Assembly (NCBI GenBank): GCA_032871835.1
Contig: CM065297.1
Span: 24,359,098 to 24,423,097, forward strand
Length of the DNA: 64,000 bases
From: Dipteronia dyeriana
Taxonomy: Eukaryota > Streptophyta > Magnoliopsida > Sapindales > Sapindaceae
Reading direction: 5' to 3'
Shown: piece by piece, positions 45,366-57,571 of the stretch
Layout: each line of letters starts with the position of its first letter
How positions within the stretch are numbered: position 1 is the stretch's first letter
The notes under the pieces: generated by a model
Seen by the model: only the letters and a program-made list of their open reading frames with translations
What the model was told of the DNA's origin: nothing
Databases searched by the model: none
Made by a program: the position numbers and the translations under genes

Positions 45366-46076
45366 TGTTGGAACCTAGTTCTGTTGCAAAACCGGTAAAC
45401 GGGGTTCCAACAATGACTAGGTTTTAAATTTTTTTATACAGATCATAATTGATCTGGAACTAGTGAACTTGGGATCATAATTTTTTCAGAACAAATACAT
45501 TTAAAATTATTACAATAATAAAATATATGTACATACAGGAAATTGTAATCAATATAATCAGAAGAAGAAAAATCTTACCAACATTTGGAGGCTCTTTAAC
45601 TTTACAATATGCCACTGTCTGAACCAATCTTACCAACTTTTGGAGGCTCCTTCACTTTACGATGTGCTCCTATCTGAACCACTCGATCTTCCTCGCTATC
45701 TTTCGAAACCGGTAACTGTGTGTGGTCGCGTCACAGTCTCAGGAACTTGAATGGAGAATGTAGAGAGAATTGAAGAAACTCTTTCTTCTATGTGGAAACT
45801 GTCTAGAACAATTCTAGCTGTTGAAGCAAAAAATATATATATGTATTTTATGCTTCAGTGCAACTACTTGCACCCCACCTATTTTTTTTTAATGCTCAAT
45901 GTACAGCTTTTGACTTCTCTCTTTGATATTGATTCATGCACCACCACTGTTTGTATCTTATACCAACTGATGTGCATTGTTTTTTTTTTAGTTGATATTC
46001 TTGTGTCCCATGCACAACCACATTGCATCTCATGCAAATACTAATGCATGTCATCCGTTGTTGTTATCTAATATAT

Positions 46077-46130
<54 letters not shown>

Positions 46131-47012
46131 CACAAACCCTTTAATTGATATCTTTTGTCTTATTTAAATATATAAAACATATATATCATATATATATATG
46201 TATATGTATATATTTATATTTTCGATAAAAACTCATCAATTTAAATTATTTAAGATGTCTCATACCTCAAAAGATAATAATCAATTTGTTTTGAATTCAA
46301 ACTCTTTAAATTCAAAAAATTTAATTTCTAATTTAATAAAAATAAAATAATCAATTTATCTTATCTTTAAAAAATTAAATATCAATCAACACCCTCCAAC
46401 TAATGATTAATATCACAATTAAACAATCTAATTATTTAATTAACATAATCATTATCATTTATTAATTAAATAATCTCATTATTCAATTAATTTCTGAATA
46501 AATACGTGTCACTTTTTGTGACCCTTGTTACTTAAATCGATCGGGCTAGCAAGAGGACCTAATGGACCCACAGTATTTTAAGCTTTAATAATCATCAGAA
46601 TCATTAATTAAACTCTTTAATTAATATTCCTTGATTATTAACTCTGGTGTTATTCTACTAAAAACCCGAAGCTGCACTCTCTCAACTGCAGATGATTTTA
46701 CACAGACCGATACAACTCGGTGTCCATCGATATAGCTATTACACATTGTGTGATCCTCCACAGTAGTTCATAATTAGAGTTGGGTCATAATGTCTGTTAT
46801 ACCCCTCTAATTACATATATCCTTTAAGTACCGTTGATTATACAATGAACAGTAAATCTTATTTCCTCACGGAACTAGGAGAGCGCTCATATTGTCCAAG
46901 CCCAGAATCAACCCTTAAGGGAACTACCATCTACTTCTCACAAGAACGAGTGGATTCCACTATTGTGTACAAACCTTCCCAGCCACAAACCAAACCGCAA
47001 TCCCAACATACA
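45366..47012 (-). repeat. LTR D, minus strand, upstream end missing
   Basis: It ends (minus) GGTTCCAACA at 45366 and is homologous to the plus-strand LTR 59065-61126 from about its 560th base on, for example around GTGGCTGGGAAGGTTT and the TAACACCAGAGTTAATA region. No primer-binding site follows the LTR end, so it is a solo or 3' LTR. A TA microsatellite lies at 46081-46126. The 47012 boundary is uncertain by about 10 bp. Confidence 0.7.
46081..46126. repeat. (TA)n microsatellite
   Basis: About 22 TA units in uninterrupted array. Confidence 0.9.
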
Positions 47013-48163
47013 AGGTTGATCACTCCTAAATAAACACCCGCAATAGTACGGAGCTGTGAGAGTAGCACAATGATAAATAAGATTCGTTCCATGAGGATTG
47101 ATGAATTGATGACCACAATTGATTTATTAAATTACTATTTTGACAAGCAAATATTTGATGATTCAATTAGACTACTAACACTAAATAAATATAAACTACT
47201 TCTAAAGTGCAACTAATGGAACTTAACAAGCAAGCAAGCAAGGCAAAGTCACAGACAAAGTGATTGCATTACTATTAAGAGCTTAGGCTAAGACCTTGAA
47301 TCCACCTAACCAATCCTCGCTAATTTTTATACACACCATTCTGAATAAATTATGCAAATGTGAATGTAGACTTGTGACACCGTCTATTAGTCTCTACTCT
47401 CTCTCGAGTAATAGAAACAACACTTATATGCACCAATAACCTATCTCTCGATGGTCATCCAAAATACACACAAGTTCATTAACCTTAATGGTTCACTAAG
47501 TGAGTCATAAACACTAGGCTTGAGTATTTATACCTTATTAGACCTCTATCATGCATTTCATTGAGCACGTTGTGTGCTTCTCCTCTCGGTGCATCACACA
47601 ACAACCAAAAATACATCAAATGCTAGCTAGACACTCAATGTTAATTAAAGTATGAAATACATATACATAAACATAAGCAATATGAATAAAGTGGTGGTCT
47701 TTATTAGTAAATCATGGCAAAGGCTTCATCTTGGCCTTAACCAAGATGAATTTAGTTCATAATGTATGAAATGGCTACAAAAGATGTGATTATCATCCAA
47801 GCCATAATCAAATACAATTACTTAATGAAAGAGAGAAAGGTTAAGGATAAACTAAGTATATATGTCCTCTCTCTTGGTTGGTTGAATGTTCTTGACTTGC
47901 TCCTTATCTTGATGCTCCCCTATTGCTCCAAGGTTGTGTTTTTATGGTGGGAAATGGTAGGAAGGTTGGGTATTTGGTGTTTGGTAGAGTGGATTTGAAG
48001 TTTGGATGATAGATTAGAGGTTTGATGAAGTGATTTGGTAAAGGATTTGAGTGAAAGGTAAGGGATTTGGGTGAAAGGTGGTGTCTTGGGGGTTTTGGAT
48101 TGTAATGGGAGAAGTTGAAGCTTAGGGTCATACAAGAGGTGCCAAGAATAGCTCAAGCATGGG

Positions 48164-48172
48164 TATTTATAT
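48164..48172 (-). promoter_or_regulatory. TATA box of LTR G
   Basis: ATATAAATA on the minus strand, about 45 bp downstream of the GC-rich repeat block. Confidence 0.5.
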
Positions 48173-48214
48173 GTTTAGGACACGAAACCCTAAAAGTTAT
48201 GCTGAGTTGGACAG

Positions 48215-48440
48215 TTGCACTGGTTATGCACTGGTCAAGTGGTGCATTACCAGCGCCACACCTATTGATATGTTGTGCTGGTGAGGGTGGCGACGGTCGA
48301 GTGGTGCCTCACCAGCACAACAACACTGATATTATACGCTGGTGAGGGTGGCGCTGGTCGAGTGGCCCTCACCAATGCAACACCACTAATATTGTGAGCT
48401 GGTGAGGGTGGCGCTAGTCTAGTAGTGCTTCACCAGTGCT
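48215..48440 (-). repeat. ~60-bp GC-rich minisatellite in LTR G
   Basis: GCTGGTGAGGGTGGCG recurs at 48277, 48338 and 48398 (spacing 61 and 60 bp). Each unit also has a CTCACCAG-type inverted partner, so units can fold. It is much more GC-rich than the surrounding sequence. Confidence 0.8.
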
Positions 48441-50160
48441 ACTCTTGACCTTTTGAATCTTCGCTTCTATCGTTTTGGCCCAACTTTTCTCAGTTTCGCA
48501 CTATTACCCTGGGATTGCTAAAGGAACCTGCACAAGCTTATCACACCATTAAAAACTCAATTTTTACTCTGGAATGAGTGCAATTGATAGATTATGGGGG
48601 CTACACCGAGTGTAGAAATGAGAGTTATCAAATTCTCTTAAACCTATCTTTTGCTCGTCCTAGAGAAAAATCGAAGCAAACAAAAATGTTAAGTTGACCT
48701 AATCCGAACTAAACTAAGAGAACACCATTTTCAATTGCAATTTCTACCGAGCCAACTAAAGATGAGATGTGACATTGGCCGACCCATATTGTAGTAAAGA
48801 GGGATGCCAAGACATGTAAACCAAGGTGCTACAACTCTAGAGATTACAATTCCAGACTTCTTTGTGGAGTTAGCTTCAAAAGCATCGAACACAAGAGTCA
48901 TTAGATAACATTTTGCCTCGACTCTAAGCCTTTCAAGATTTCTCTTATTTTTCCACACTGAACCTAGGCTCGCTCATCAAACATATAGGAGTTGGAGTTT
49001 ATGTACGGATTTTTTTTCAAATTTAAATGCATATAAAAAAAAGGACACTCATATTTTTCTACCAATGGACCTCATGAATGGAATCAAACATTAAGAACTC
49101 TCTTGTTTTTAAACTAGACCCTTCCTAAAGATCATTTAGGACTTCTTTTTAAGTGCAAGTGAGGTTGATGATAGATGGTGATGGAGAGGTCTGGTGGGTA
49201 TAGTTTTATTGGTAAGACAATGATCAAGCTAGAGTCTTTTCCTTAATACCCTTTGTATATTCCCTTTTTTAGCGCCTAAGCAAGTTATTGACTTTAAGAG
49301 CTTTGTACACTTTAGTGGTTTCTTTACATTTAGGCAACTCTTTTCATAGGTTTTTTTTTCTGAATAAAGAGGTGCAATTTACACAATGAGCGTAAGTACA
49401 CACTAATTGAATACAATTTGGCGCATTACTCTTTGGGGCTTCCATCTTTATTTCCTCAAGACATGATCATTGCTAAGGGAAAGTCAATAGTTTGAGTCTA
49501 GTGTGGTGTATATGTAACATGGGGTGGATATGGTGATTGGGTTTAGTGTGTAGGTTCATATTCTTTGGACATTTAGGCACATACAAGGTTTAGGAATGTG
49601 TTTGGGTAATTTTAAGTGGCTAACACACATTGCCTACGTCATTTCTATATGTACGAGTCTAGTAAGAAAACAAAGTAAATCATATGATGCCAACTTTTGA
49701 AAATTTGTTCTTTAATGTTCAATGCAATAAGTAGAGGTCCTTTTTCTCATTTCTAATATCTACATGATGCGTTTTAAGAGAGTAGAATTGAAATTCATTG
49801 TGGACGCAATATTTAGGCAATGAAGCTCACATGGGTAGTCTCCACTAATGATCAAAACATCTTAGGTGCGCAACCTTATTCACTAATGCACAATGAGTCC
49901 AGTAGGATGTGTGTAAGCAATGTGGTGCAGCTTTGGCCTACACAGCTCTACAGTGATACATGACATACCAAAAATTTGGCACAACAGCTTAGACCAAAAG
50001 CATCTCAACAAGCAAACCTTGTTGCTCAAAATTCTGTCTCAAAATTGGTAGAAATTTGACCCAAAAACAGACAATCCTGCAAAAATTAAAAATTAAAGAT
50101 AAAACACATGAAACAATCAAGCAAGACACATAAGAGCAAAAGTTGGCTATCAAATGGCCA

Positions 50161-50190
50161 CACCCCCAAACCTAAACGGAACATTGTCCT
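50161..50190 (-). other. Athila-type 3' motif
   Basis: On the minus strand ACATTGAGGACAATGT is followed by TTTAGGTTTGGGGGTG. This pair recurs in Athila-type 3' regions; its role (polypurine-like or RNA signal) is not established. Confidence 0.6.
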
Positions 50191-50483
50191 CAATGTTTGT
50201 ACAAATGAAATGAATGAACAATGTAAGCTTAGAAGCGGGAAAGAGGCCAAACACAACACCGTATAATACAACTCCACAAATCTAATTTAAACCAAGTTTA
50301 AATGATAAACATAAAATAAATACGAAAGAGATAAAACACAAAAAATAAAAGAAGTTCCAACTGAATTGTAATAAGAAAGAAAATCCATCAAGTTAAACAT
50401 CCTAAAAAGATAAAAAAAAAGTGCTAAAACAAATTACAAGCAACACGATTGGAGCAAATGGTAGTATGAAACAGTCGTTTCGG

Positions 50484-51544
50484 TCAATCCTTAAACATAG
50501 GATCCGTGCCCTTCCATCCCCTCTTGATGTCTTCAACTGACATGTAGTCGGGCATATAATCTGCAGCTGAGAATAAATGGTCATCAGAAGGTAGAGGTAG
50601 AGGTAGAGGTGGTTGTGGTCTTCTACGTCGCTCTCTCATCTGATAAGTCTGGAGGCCTAACTGCTGCCTTATGTCGGCATTGTCCGTTCTGATATCCTCC
50701 ATCTCGACTTCCTGGTCTGCTCTGAAATCATAAAACTGCTGGGAGAGGGTATCAATCTTACCTACTATGAGAGCCTGAACAGTCTGGCTCTCCCCGACCG
50801 CCTTCACTAACCACTCTACCTTATCCATATTTAGCTACCTTGCTCAGGACCTTATGTATCCTCATCATCTCTAGAAATGCCATAGTCATAATCTTCTTCA
50901 TCTGACCCCTCAAGTCCGAAGCCTCCTTCAGAAAGGGAAATTCCTCCTGGTCTTGTTCTCTTACTAGCCATGGCTTTGCTCATAGAGTCTATCCAAGAAT
51001 GGAGATTTATATTTCCTCTACCCCCAGTGGTTATCTCATCATCACCATACTCTAGAACTCCTGCATCCTTGCATATTTTTGTAATTAAGCACGGGAAAGT
51101 AATAGGCATACTTGCAGTTTTTTTCTTTTTTCCTTTTATGTCCATGTCCACTGCATCATAAATCTCTTCTTTAATAATCCTCCCAATGTCAACTGGGGCT
51201 AGGGTGATAAGACAAGCTAGCAACTCGACCTTCTTCACTAGGATCAAACTGATATGGAGTTCGGGCTTTAGAGATTCTGAGATAAACATGCTTAAGATGG
51301 CTAGATCCTTCGATAACTCTGTGTGCATTAATAGATGCTTTCTGTACCATCGGGTATCGCCATTTCCTCTCAAAAGCCCAGTCTGCTTTGCTTGAGACCC
51401 AGCAAAGCTAAAATATCCTATAGGTAGGGTGTTCTGGGAGACCGGAGTTATGCCAAAATGAGTGTTAATAATGTCCTCACTGATTTGCACTGCAACCCCT
51501 CTCACTAGGACCATACTGCTAGCAAAGAAAACTTTCAAGACCAT
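50484..51544 (-). pseudogene. extra ORF of the Athila-like element (putative plant transposon domain)
   Basis: Two frames (51544-50852 and 50828-50484) are separated by a stop and small shift. The first has VLVRGVAVQISEDIINTHFG, then HISLILVKKVELLACLIT, VDIGRIIKEEIYDAV and PITFPCLITKICKDAGV. The second is coiled-coil-like (KIDTLSQQFYDFRADQEVEM) and ends in a Pro-rich tail. Traces of the N-terminus (MGKSKTPA) extend to about 51830. It shares domain order with 1609-2670. The function of the family is unknown. It is better preserved than that copy. Confidence 0.65.
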
Positions 51545-51955
51545 GATGGCTTAGAAATCTCTCACCAAGGTTGTATTTGCTACAACCGGATGCTGGAAGA
51601 ATGTCCCCTACCTTCTGTCTTGAACTAACCGAGGTAAAGAGGTGTCCATAAGTTCAGCTAATTGGATACCCCGCTCCATAATTACTGTTGTTTTTTGGAG
51701 TTTCTGAAGTCTTCTGTGGTAGTCTTTATTCTTAACAAGTGGCTCTGACTCTGTGGCTTACCATTTCTGCTTCTGGTGGTACCTGTAGGAACTTGAGGTA
51801 ATTCCTATGCAGGAGTCTTGGACTTACCCATATTTGCACCCACTCGGACAGAGGTTCCGCTGAAAATTCGATAATCCAACCCAAAACCTCACACAAAATA
51901 GCACTAGGTGCAACCGGGCACCTTCACAAACACTTCTATAGCAATGAGAGAACCG

Positions 51956-52600
51956 ATTATCATCCAGAAATTTATTTTAAAGAGAATATGAGTGTTGTGT
52001 GTGCATGTGGCTCATTTTCCCATTTCTATTTTTCAACCTGAGCAATCACTATTTTGTTTTTCAACCATACTCCATATAAGCCTTCTTCCATTTATTATTA
52101 GGCTTTGAAACAAAGATTTTGTTTTATTGATTCTATTTCAACACTTCCTTGATTTTACATACATAAACATAAATTCTTCATGATGACTTTCACTCATCAT
52201 AATGGTCTAGCTCTTTCCTACTTTGGGCGGCTTCACAACCAATGTGTGTAGCCCTTTTCATGAAGGTGCTCATTGAGTTCTATATAATACCGAAGCAAAA
52301 CGGATACTAACCATCGGTCATTTTAAAAGTACTAGTCAAAAGACTTCAAGATGTATCCATAATAGGCATATAGTCAAACTCAACTACTCAAACTTAAACA
52401 TATAAGAGAAGCATTTATGCACTTTTAAAAACAAGATTTACAAAGACTTAAGTGCATGATCTAGAAGCAATAAAAGCTATTTTATCAAGATCATTACTTC
52501 TCACATGAGTAGCTCTCAAAGAAATAGATATACAATATAGTTTTACTTATCAAGCCACTCATAACCACACACAAGCATTAATAACACACAAATCATGCCA
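51956..52600 (-). other. 3' non-coding region of Copia C
   Basis: Reverse complement is clearly similar to about 430-1065 of Copia A. Similarity ends near 51955 (after GGATGATAATCG). No coding sequence is seen. Confidence 0.7.
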
Positions 52601-53041
52601 ATGGATCTTCTTTCATGGCACCAACCCAATATTCATCAACAATTCCTTCATTAATATTTTTGGATTCAATTTGAGAAGTGTAGCAAGCATATGAAATTGG
52701 TTAGCTAGTTGCCTTCTAGTCCTAACCCCTTCATTCAAATCACCTATGATTCCTTCTTGATAGTGCACATTTCTAAGTCTAGAAATGGAACTTTCAACAT
52801 CTTGTTCATTAAGTTGATTATCATTCAAGGCATTCTCTAACCCATGACTTTCTTCTCTAACATCACTATCATCATCATTATCATGACTAGATTCAATTTC
52901 ATCACAACTAGTCACTTCAATAGGTATTTTTATGTCATTCAACACATGTTCTTTAGGTTCATTGACACTATTATCATCACACAAATCAATCATTCTAAGA
53001 TCATTTATTTTCACATTAATAGATTCCATAATAGTTTTACT
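52601..53041 (-). pseudogene. Copia C integrase-RT linker and start of RT
   Basis: The minus-strand frame 53029-52613 is an acidic linker (SSHDNDDDSDVREESHGLEN) leading to GVRTRRQLANQF, the same segment as at 25130 in the other Copia. In another frame it ends with IVDEYWVGAMKED, the beginning of RT, and is then cut near 52600. At least one frameshift is present. Confidence 0.7.
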
Positions 53042-53900
53042 TTAAAAATTGAACACTCTATATACACGACTATTATTAGAATACCTAAGAAAGAGACCAA
53101 TATCACTTTTAGCATCAAACTTTCCTAAGTGATCTCTATCTTTCAAAATAAAACACTTACTCCCAAAAGTGTGGAAGTAACTCACATTGGGCTTCTTGCC
53201 CTTCCAAAGCTCATAGGAGGTTTGTTTTGTGTCCAGCCTTCTAAAAACTCTATTAGTGACATAGCATTCGGTATTGACCACTTCGGCCCAAAGATTTCTA
53301 AGGACTTTCTTGCTATTGAGCATGACCCTAATCATCTTTGGCAAGACACAATTCTTCCTATCAACAACACCATTTTGTTGAGGAGTTCTAGGAGCCGAGA
53401 ACTCATGTGAAATCCCATAATCATCACAAAACTCACTAAATCTAGCATTTTCAAATTCACTCCCATGATCACTCCTAATACGATATATTTTCATTTTGAA
53501 CTTGTTTACAAAACTTCCTGAAGTAACCAAAAGTTTTGGTCTTGTCTCTAAGAAAATACACCCAAGCAAACCGAGAAAAATCATCAACACACACAAATAT
53601 GTATTTTTTACCATTTATGCTTTCAGTTTGAATTGGTCCCATTTAGGTCCATATGCACAAGTTCTAAGGGCTTCTTGGTAGCAAAGTAAGTGCTCTTTTT
53701 ATAAGACACTTTGGTTTGTTTACCAAATTGACACGATTCACAAACACCATCAAGCTTTTTACCAAGAGTAGGAAGACCTCTAACAATGTTATATTTCTCA
53801 AGCTTCTTTAAATCTTTATAATTCATGTGGCCCAATCTTTCATGCCATAAATCAAGCTTGTTACACCATGTGCAATATTACATGTTAGAGGATCAATCTC
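53042..53900 (-). pseudogene. Copia C pre-integrase and integrase
   Basis: LGHMNYKDLKKLEKYNIVRG and GVCESCQFGKQTK (53835-53700) are the pre-integrase zinc region. After a frameshift at about 53640 (LVHMDLNGTNSN) the core continues from 53614: IRSDHGSEFEN with the second Asp, FSAPRTPQQNGVVDRKN where the catalytic Glu is Asp, and YELWKGKKPNVSYF. The first Asp region (CVLMIFLGLLG) is out of register. It is inactive as read. Confidence 0.8.
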
Positions 53901-53959
53901 TAGACAATAACAATTGTCCGGAGACCTTTTGACTTTCAAAAAAATCTTGCCCTTTTTAT

Positions 53960-54268
53960 CTATTTTGTGCACACAACCTTGTTAAAGCTAACTTCTTTAA
54001 AAATTTCACACAATTGAGTGATGCTCAGTAGGTTAGCTTGTAGACCATCTACATATAAGGTGTCACGAAGTTTAAGCAATCCGGGAATGCAAATTTTTCC
54101 CTTGCCTAGAACTTGTTTTTTGGTGCCATTACAAAATGTAACCCATCCACCATCTTTCATAACAAGATTCTTAAAGAATTCCTTGTCACCGGTCATATTC
54201 TTAGAGCAACCGCTATCTAGGCACCAACAATATGATGAATTAGCTCTTAAAGCATATTGTGCAACCAA
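53960..54268 (-). pseudogene. Copia C protease
   Basis: WCLDSGCSKNMTGDKEFFKN carries the D-S-G active site; FKNLVMKDGGWVTFCNG and LYVDGLQANLLSITQLC follow. The reading is open for 103 codons but lost before the pre-integrase region (about 53900-53960). Confidence 0.8.
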
Positions 54269-54292
54269 ACATTGTGTTGTGTTTTTCTTAAC

Positions 54293-54706
54293 CTAAACTT
54301 TCTTGACAAGTTTCTCATTCCTACTTTTATTAACATGCTTTGACTTGTTTTTTAGCACATTGACTCCATTACTCACATTTTCAAACAAATCAAACAAAGC
54401 ATTCTCAACTTTCTTATGCATAGTAGAACGAGGCACAACACAAGATTTAACAAAAAAATCATCAACACATTTATTCTCAACATGCTTTTCCAAGGTCTTC
54501 TTAGGTCTAATTCTAGATCCATACATGGATGATTGCCTAGGACGATTCAAAGACAAATCATGCAAATCATTGGCAATTCTACATTTATGAATGTATTCAA
54601 AACATCTAGGTCTTATGTGTCCTACCATGTTGCAATAATGACAAATAGGTATGAATTTGAGAATTTTACCATTTGCTTGAGCATTTAACTCATTTTGCCT
54701 TCTCAC
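54293..54706 (-). pseudogene. Copia C gag zinc knuckle and linker
   Basis: PICHYCNMVGHIRPRCFEYI is an intact CCHC zinc knuckle (about 54640-54590). A Lys/Asn-rich linker (SKHVNKSRNEKLVKKV) leads toward the protease; a stop at 54293 separates them. Confidence 0.75.
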
Positions 54707-54798
54707 TTATTTACCTCTTTGGCGTGCAACACTAGATGTCTTGCCTTTTGCATTTGATGATGACGTAGCTTATCTTTGGCATTGTTGAGTCTTTTCCT

Positions 54799-55440
54799 TC
54801 ACCTTAATTGTTGATGTTGAGGCACCTCTATTAGCATCCATGACTTTACCATTAGAGAGTGTACCTCATTCAAATTGCTACGAGCTTTGACAAAAGTAGA
54901 TTTGTTAGATGAAGGAGTTGATTTTTCATTAACATATCCTAAACCTCTTTTGTCGCTTGAAGGCTTTCCGACCTTAATGAGAGCTTTCACTTTGTTAGAG
55001 CTATATAACATCTTATTGATCATCTCTTTATCCTCATTAAGTTTGTCATTAAACACTTTCTCATGATTCTCATGCTCATTAAGTTTTACTCTAAGCACAT
55101 TTTCAATTCTCCTAGCACGATCAAAAAGTTCATCTCTTTGCTCAATGTCATGGTTAAAAATACTTAATCTATCATTGGTATCAATCAAGTTTTTCTCAAG
55201 ATTAAGAATTTTGTCATTAAGATCGTTAACACATTTTGAGCTCAAATCATGATTTTCTAACTTCTTAGTTATAAACCTATTGACTTTAAAGATCCTTTCA
55301 TTCTTTTGAATGAGATCTTTTATCTTTTGATCATCTAAGTCAATAGACTCACTTTCAACAAGAGAAGCCACAAAAGAATACATTTCTTTAATCATGATGA
55401 AACAAACAAAACAAGATAACAAACACCACAAAGAAGATCT
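54799..55440 (-). pseudogene. Copia C gag, C-terminal coiled-coil remnant
   Basis: The reading shows long heptad-like stretches (CVNDLNDKILNLEKNLIDTN) and SSDKRGLGYVNEKSTPSSNK, matching the C-terminal gag of the other Copia (SDKTGLGYMDGKD). The UBN2 domain that should precede it is absent: coding sequence begins almost directly after the primer-binding site. Confidence 0.72.
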
Positions 55441-55459
55441 ATCTAAGTGCATTTAGACA

Positions 55460-55475
55460 CCAGCTCTGATACAAA
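55460..55475 (-). promoter_or_regulatory. primer-binding site of Copia C
   Basis: On the minus strand TTTGTATCAGAGCTGG follows the LTR end AAATTCA. It fits the initiator tRNA-Met type (consensus TGGTATCAGAGC) with one change. Confidence 0.75.
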
Positions 55476-55476
55476 T

Positions 55477-57155
55477 TGAATTTCTCTTTATCTTTATAGT
55501 GTAAATATAACTAGAAGGGGGGTGAATAGGTATATGCTCAAATTTTAGTCTTCTTTTTAAACAATGAAATTTTAATGATGCTAAAAGAAAATTGCAAACA
55601 ATGACACAAGATATTTACATGGTAAATCTCCGAAAAGAAAACATCCACGGGTTAACAACAACTGGCAAAAGCAAATCCACTAGTAGATAAAACAAGTAAA
55701 ATCTCTCAAGTGTCCTTTTCACCTAGAAACTATCCTTCTATCCTACTCAATGAACTTGTTGCCACCTTGCTCGCCCTTCTGGATGCTCCCGACCCTAGGC
55801 AAGACTTCCTAGCTTAGTTATCCAAGTTCTCCCGACTCTAACTAAGACTTCCTTGCTCAACAATCAGAGGTCTCCTACCTCTTGTCGAGATTTCCACTTG
55901 CTTAGCTATCTGAGTCCTTCTAACTCTAGCTAAGACTTCTAATTGCACATATTAAATAATTACTCTTAGATATGAGACTTCTTAACTCTTTACAAGGAAA
56001 TGATCTAAGTGCTTATGCAAGTGATACAATCACAAACAAAAAGACTATGTTGATCAAACACAATTGATGAACATGCAAGAAGATAACTTGATTACACTTT
56101 CAAAGAACAATCACAAATTAATCTAGACAACCTAATCATGTTATCAACTAAGAAAAAAATCAGTGAAATGAATATTCCAATTGATATAGACCTAGTTCTT
56201 AGAAAATGAAATTAAATCTAGAAATAGTCAATCAAGCATAAGAACAAAAGATTTCTAGAAACAATTTCATGTTTAGCAAGTTTAGCACAAATCATTCAAT
56301 TTATCACAAACCTAGCTAACCTTAAAAAATCAAATGAACAAACCACAAAATGATATCAAAATCATCCTAGTCATGCTTCTTAATCAAATATCATCAATCA
56401 ATAAGAAGATCAAAGAAGAGAACTAAGAAGAAGATGATTTTACCAACACGGGTGAAAGTCACGAACGGAAGATCTGATCACTAATAAAAATATAGACATC
56501 CTTTGGTTCTAGAAATGCTTGGGGTTTGTAGATCTCTTCAAGACACTTGAAATCATTTTTGAATCAAGTGATTCAGAGTAGAAATGAAGAAATTATCACA
56601 AAAACAAAAATCAAAATGTTGAGAGAAAATTTTGCACTTGTTCTTCAATTTCATTTTTCTTAACTTGTTATGAATGAGAGAGAATGAGAGGTTTTAAAGA
56701 GATAACAACCAAATGACCAAAAAGCCCTCATGCCTTAGTTCCCCCCAAAGATGGCGCATTGGTACCTCTGGGTAGCAAGTCTTTCTGGCCGAGATGGCCA
56801 CTCGCCATCTCGGGAAGGTGCTCAAGTGATGGCTTATGCCATCACACCACTTCCTTTGAGCACCTCTCGCATTCTTTGACCGTTCTTTGGCCTCCGAACT
56901 CCAAATCCAAATCTGTTTGATGATTACAAATTGTAACTCTCTCATGGACAAGGAAATATAGGTTACTCAACCCAGAAATTAAGAATTCAACTCGATATAT
57001 GAATACGAAGACAATGTACATAATATGACTAGAAAATGTAGTATCTTTTAACTCGAAACTCAAAATCACATGTATGAGTAACAGAAATGAATGGAATTCA
57101 ATAAGGAACAATATAAGACCAAAGTGAAGTTCAATTTCCATGTTATACAAACATA

Positions 57156-57187
<32 letters not shown>

Positions 57188-57571
57188 AGCAAACACATTT
57201 CACACTAGAATGCAAACTATATAGACATAGTCTCCAATCATGCATTTTCCAAAACATGCTACTCTCAAACCAATGCATGAGCATTCAACTTCAAGTGTGT
57301 GAATGTGTTATACTAAATGATGTGCTACGATGCAAGGACACAAATGTATGAATTGTGTGTGTGTTCAGTTACGCCTTGCAAGAGGAAGAAGAATCTCAAT
57401 ACCGTAGCATCCAAGAACATTACCAATCCTCTTGATGACGAACTTTGTATCATGGGTAGTTGTTTTTCATCCTTAAAACTTTTATCATTACGAACCACCT
57501 AAGCAACTAAACATTACAAAGAAATGAATTTTTGTTGTGGAATCAAGCCAATACAAATCTAAAACCTTATA
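55477..57571 (-). repeat. 5' LTR of Copia C (2095 bp)
   Basis: Starts TATAAGGTTTTAG (family start TGTTAGG, mutated) at 57571 and ends GAGAAATTCA at 55477. It is shorter than the sister LTRs, partly through fewer minisatellite units (about 55745-55960). The TATA position reads CTTTAAAAC, degraded. Confidence 0.82.
56791..56811 (-). promoter_or_regulatory. conserved hairpin in LTR C
   Basis: GAGATGGC, loop CACTC, GCCATCTC: same 8-bp stem as in LTR A and the solo LTR, third loop sequence. Confidence 0.6.

Larger units (their letters stand above)
47017..48630 (-). repeat. Gypsy LTR G, minus strand (1.6 kb)
   Basis: On the minus strand it starts TGATAACTCTCATTT at 48630 and ends GGAGTGATCA near 47017. 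The end GCGGGTGTTTATTTAGGAG plus GTGATCA is of the type that precedes the primer-binding site in Athila-like Gypsy elements. It contains a GC-rich ~60-bp repeat and a TATA box. The open frame at 47762-47998 and its shadows have no domain. Confidence 0.65.
48631..51955 (-). mobile_element. Athila-like Gypsy element, 3' internal region
   Basis: Upstream of LTR G on the minus strand lies a degenerate polypurine stretch (AGGTTTAAGAGAATT) preceded by CTAGGACGAGCAAAAG. Then come about 1.5 kb of non-coding DNA, the motif at 50161-50190 and an extra ORF at 50484-51544. A GAGGACAATG...TTTGGGGGTG motif after an extra 3' ORF is familiar from Athila-type elements. Gag-pol is absent; the sequence changes to Copia C near 51955. 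Between 48731 and 50080 I see no coding sequence. Confidence 0.6.
51956..57571 (-). mobile_element. Copia element C, decayed, minus strand
   Basis: Minus-strand order: LTR (57571-55477), Met-type primer-binding site, C-terminal gag, zinc knuckle, protease, pre-integrase, integrase, then only the first residues of RT, then the A-family 3' non-coding region. LTR and 3' region match Copia A. The gag N-terminus and nearly all RT-RNase H are missing, and no 3' LTR is found; the sequence passes into an Athila-like element near 51955. Confidence 0.8.

Noticed and set aside
46081..46126. TA tract as promoter
   Set aside because: Simple microsatellite of the same kind as at 57160-57187 and 59468-59494; no supporting coding context.
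47762..48156. Overlapping frames on both strands in LTR G
   Set aside because: No domain, both strands open by chance, within an LTR.
54303..54590. Plus-strand Ser/Leu/Phe-rich frame
   Set aside because: Opposite strand of the Copia C zinc-knuckle region, which is clearly coding on the minus strand.
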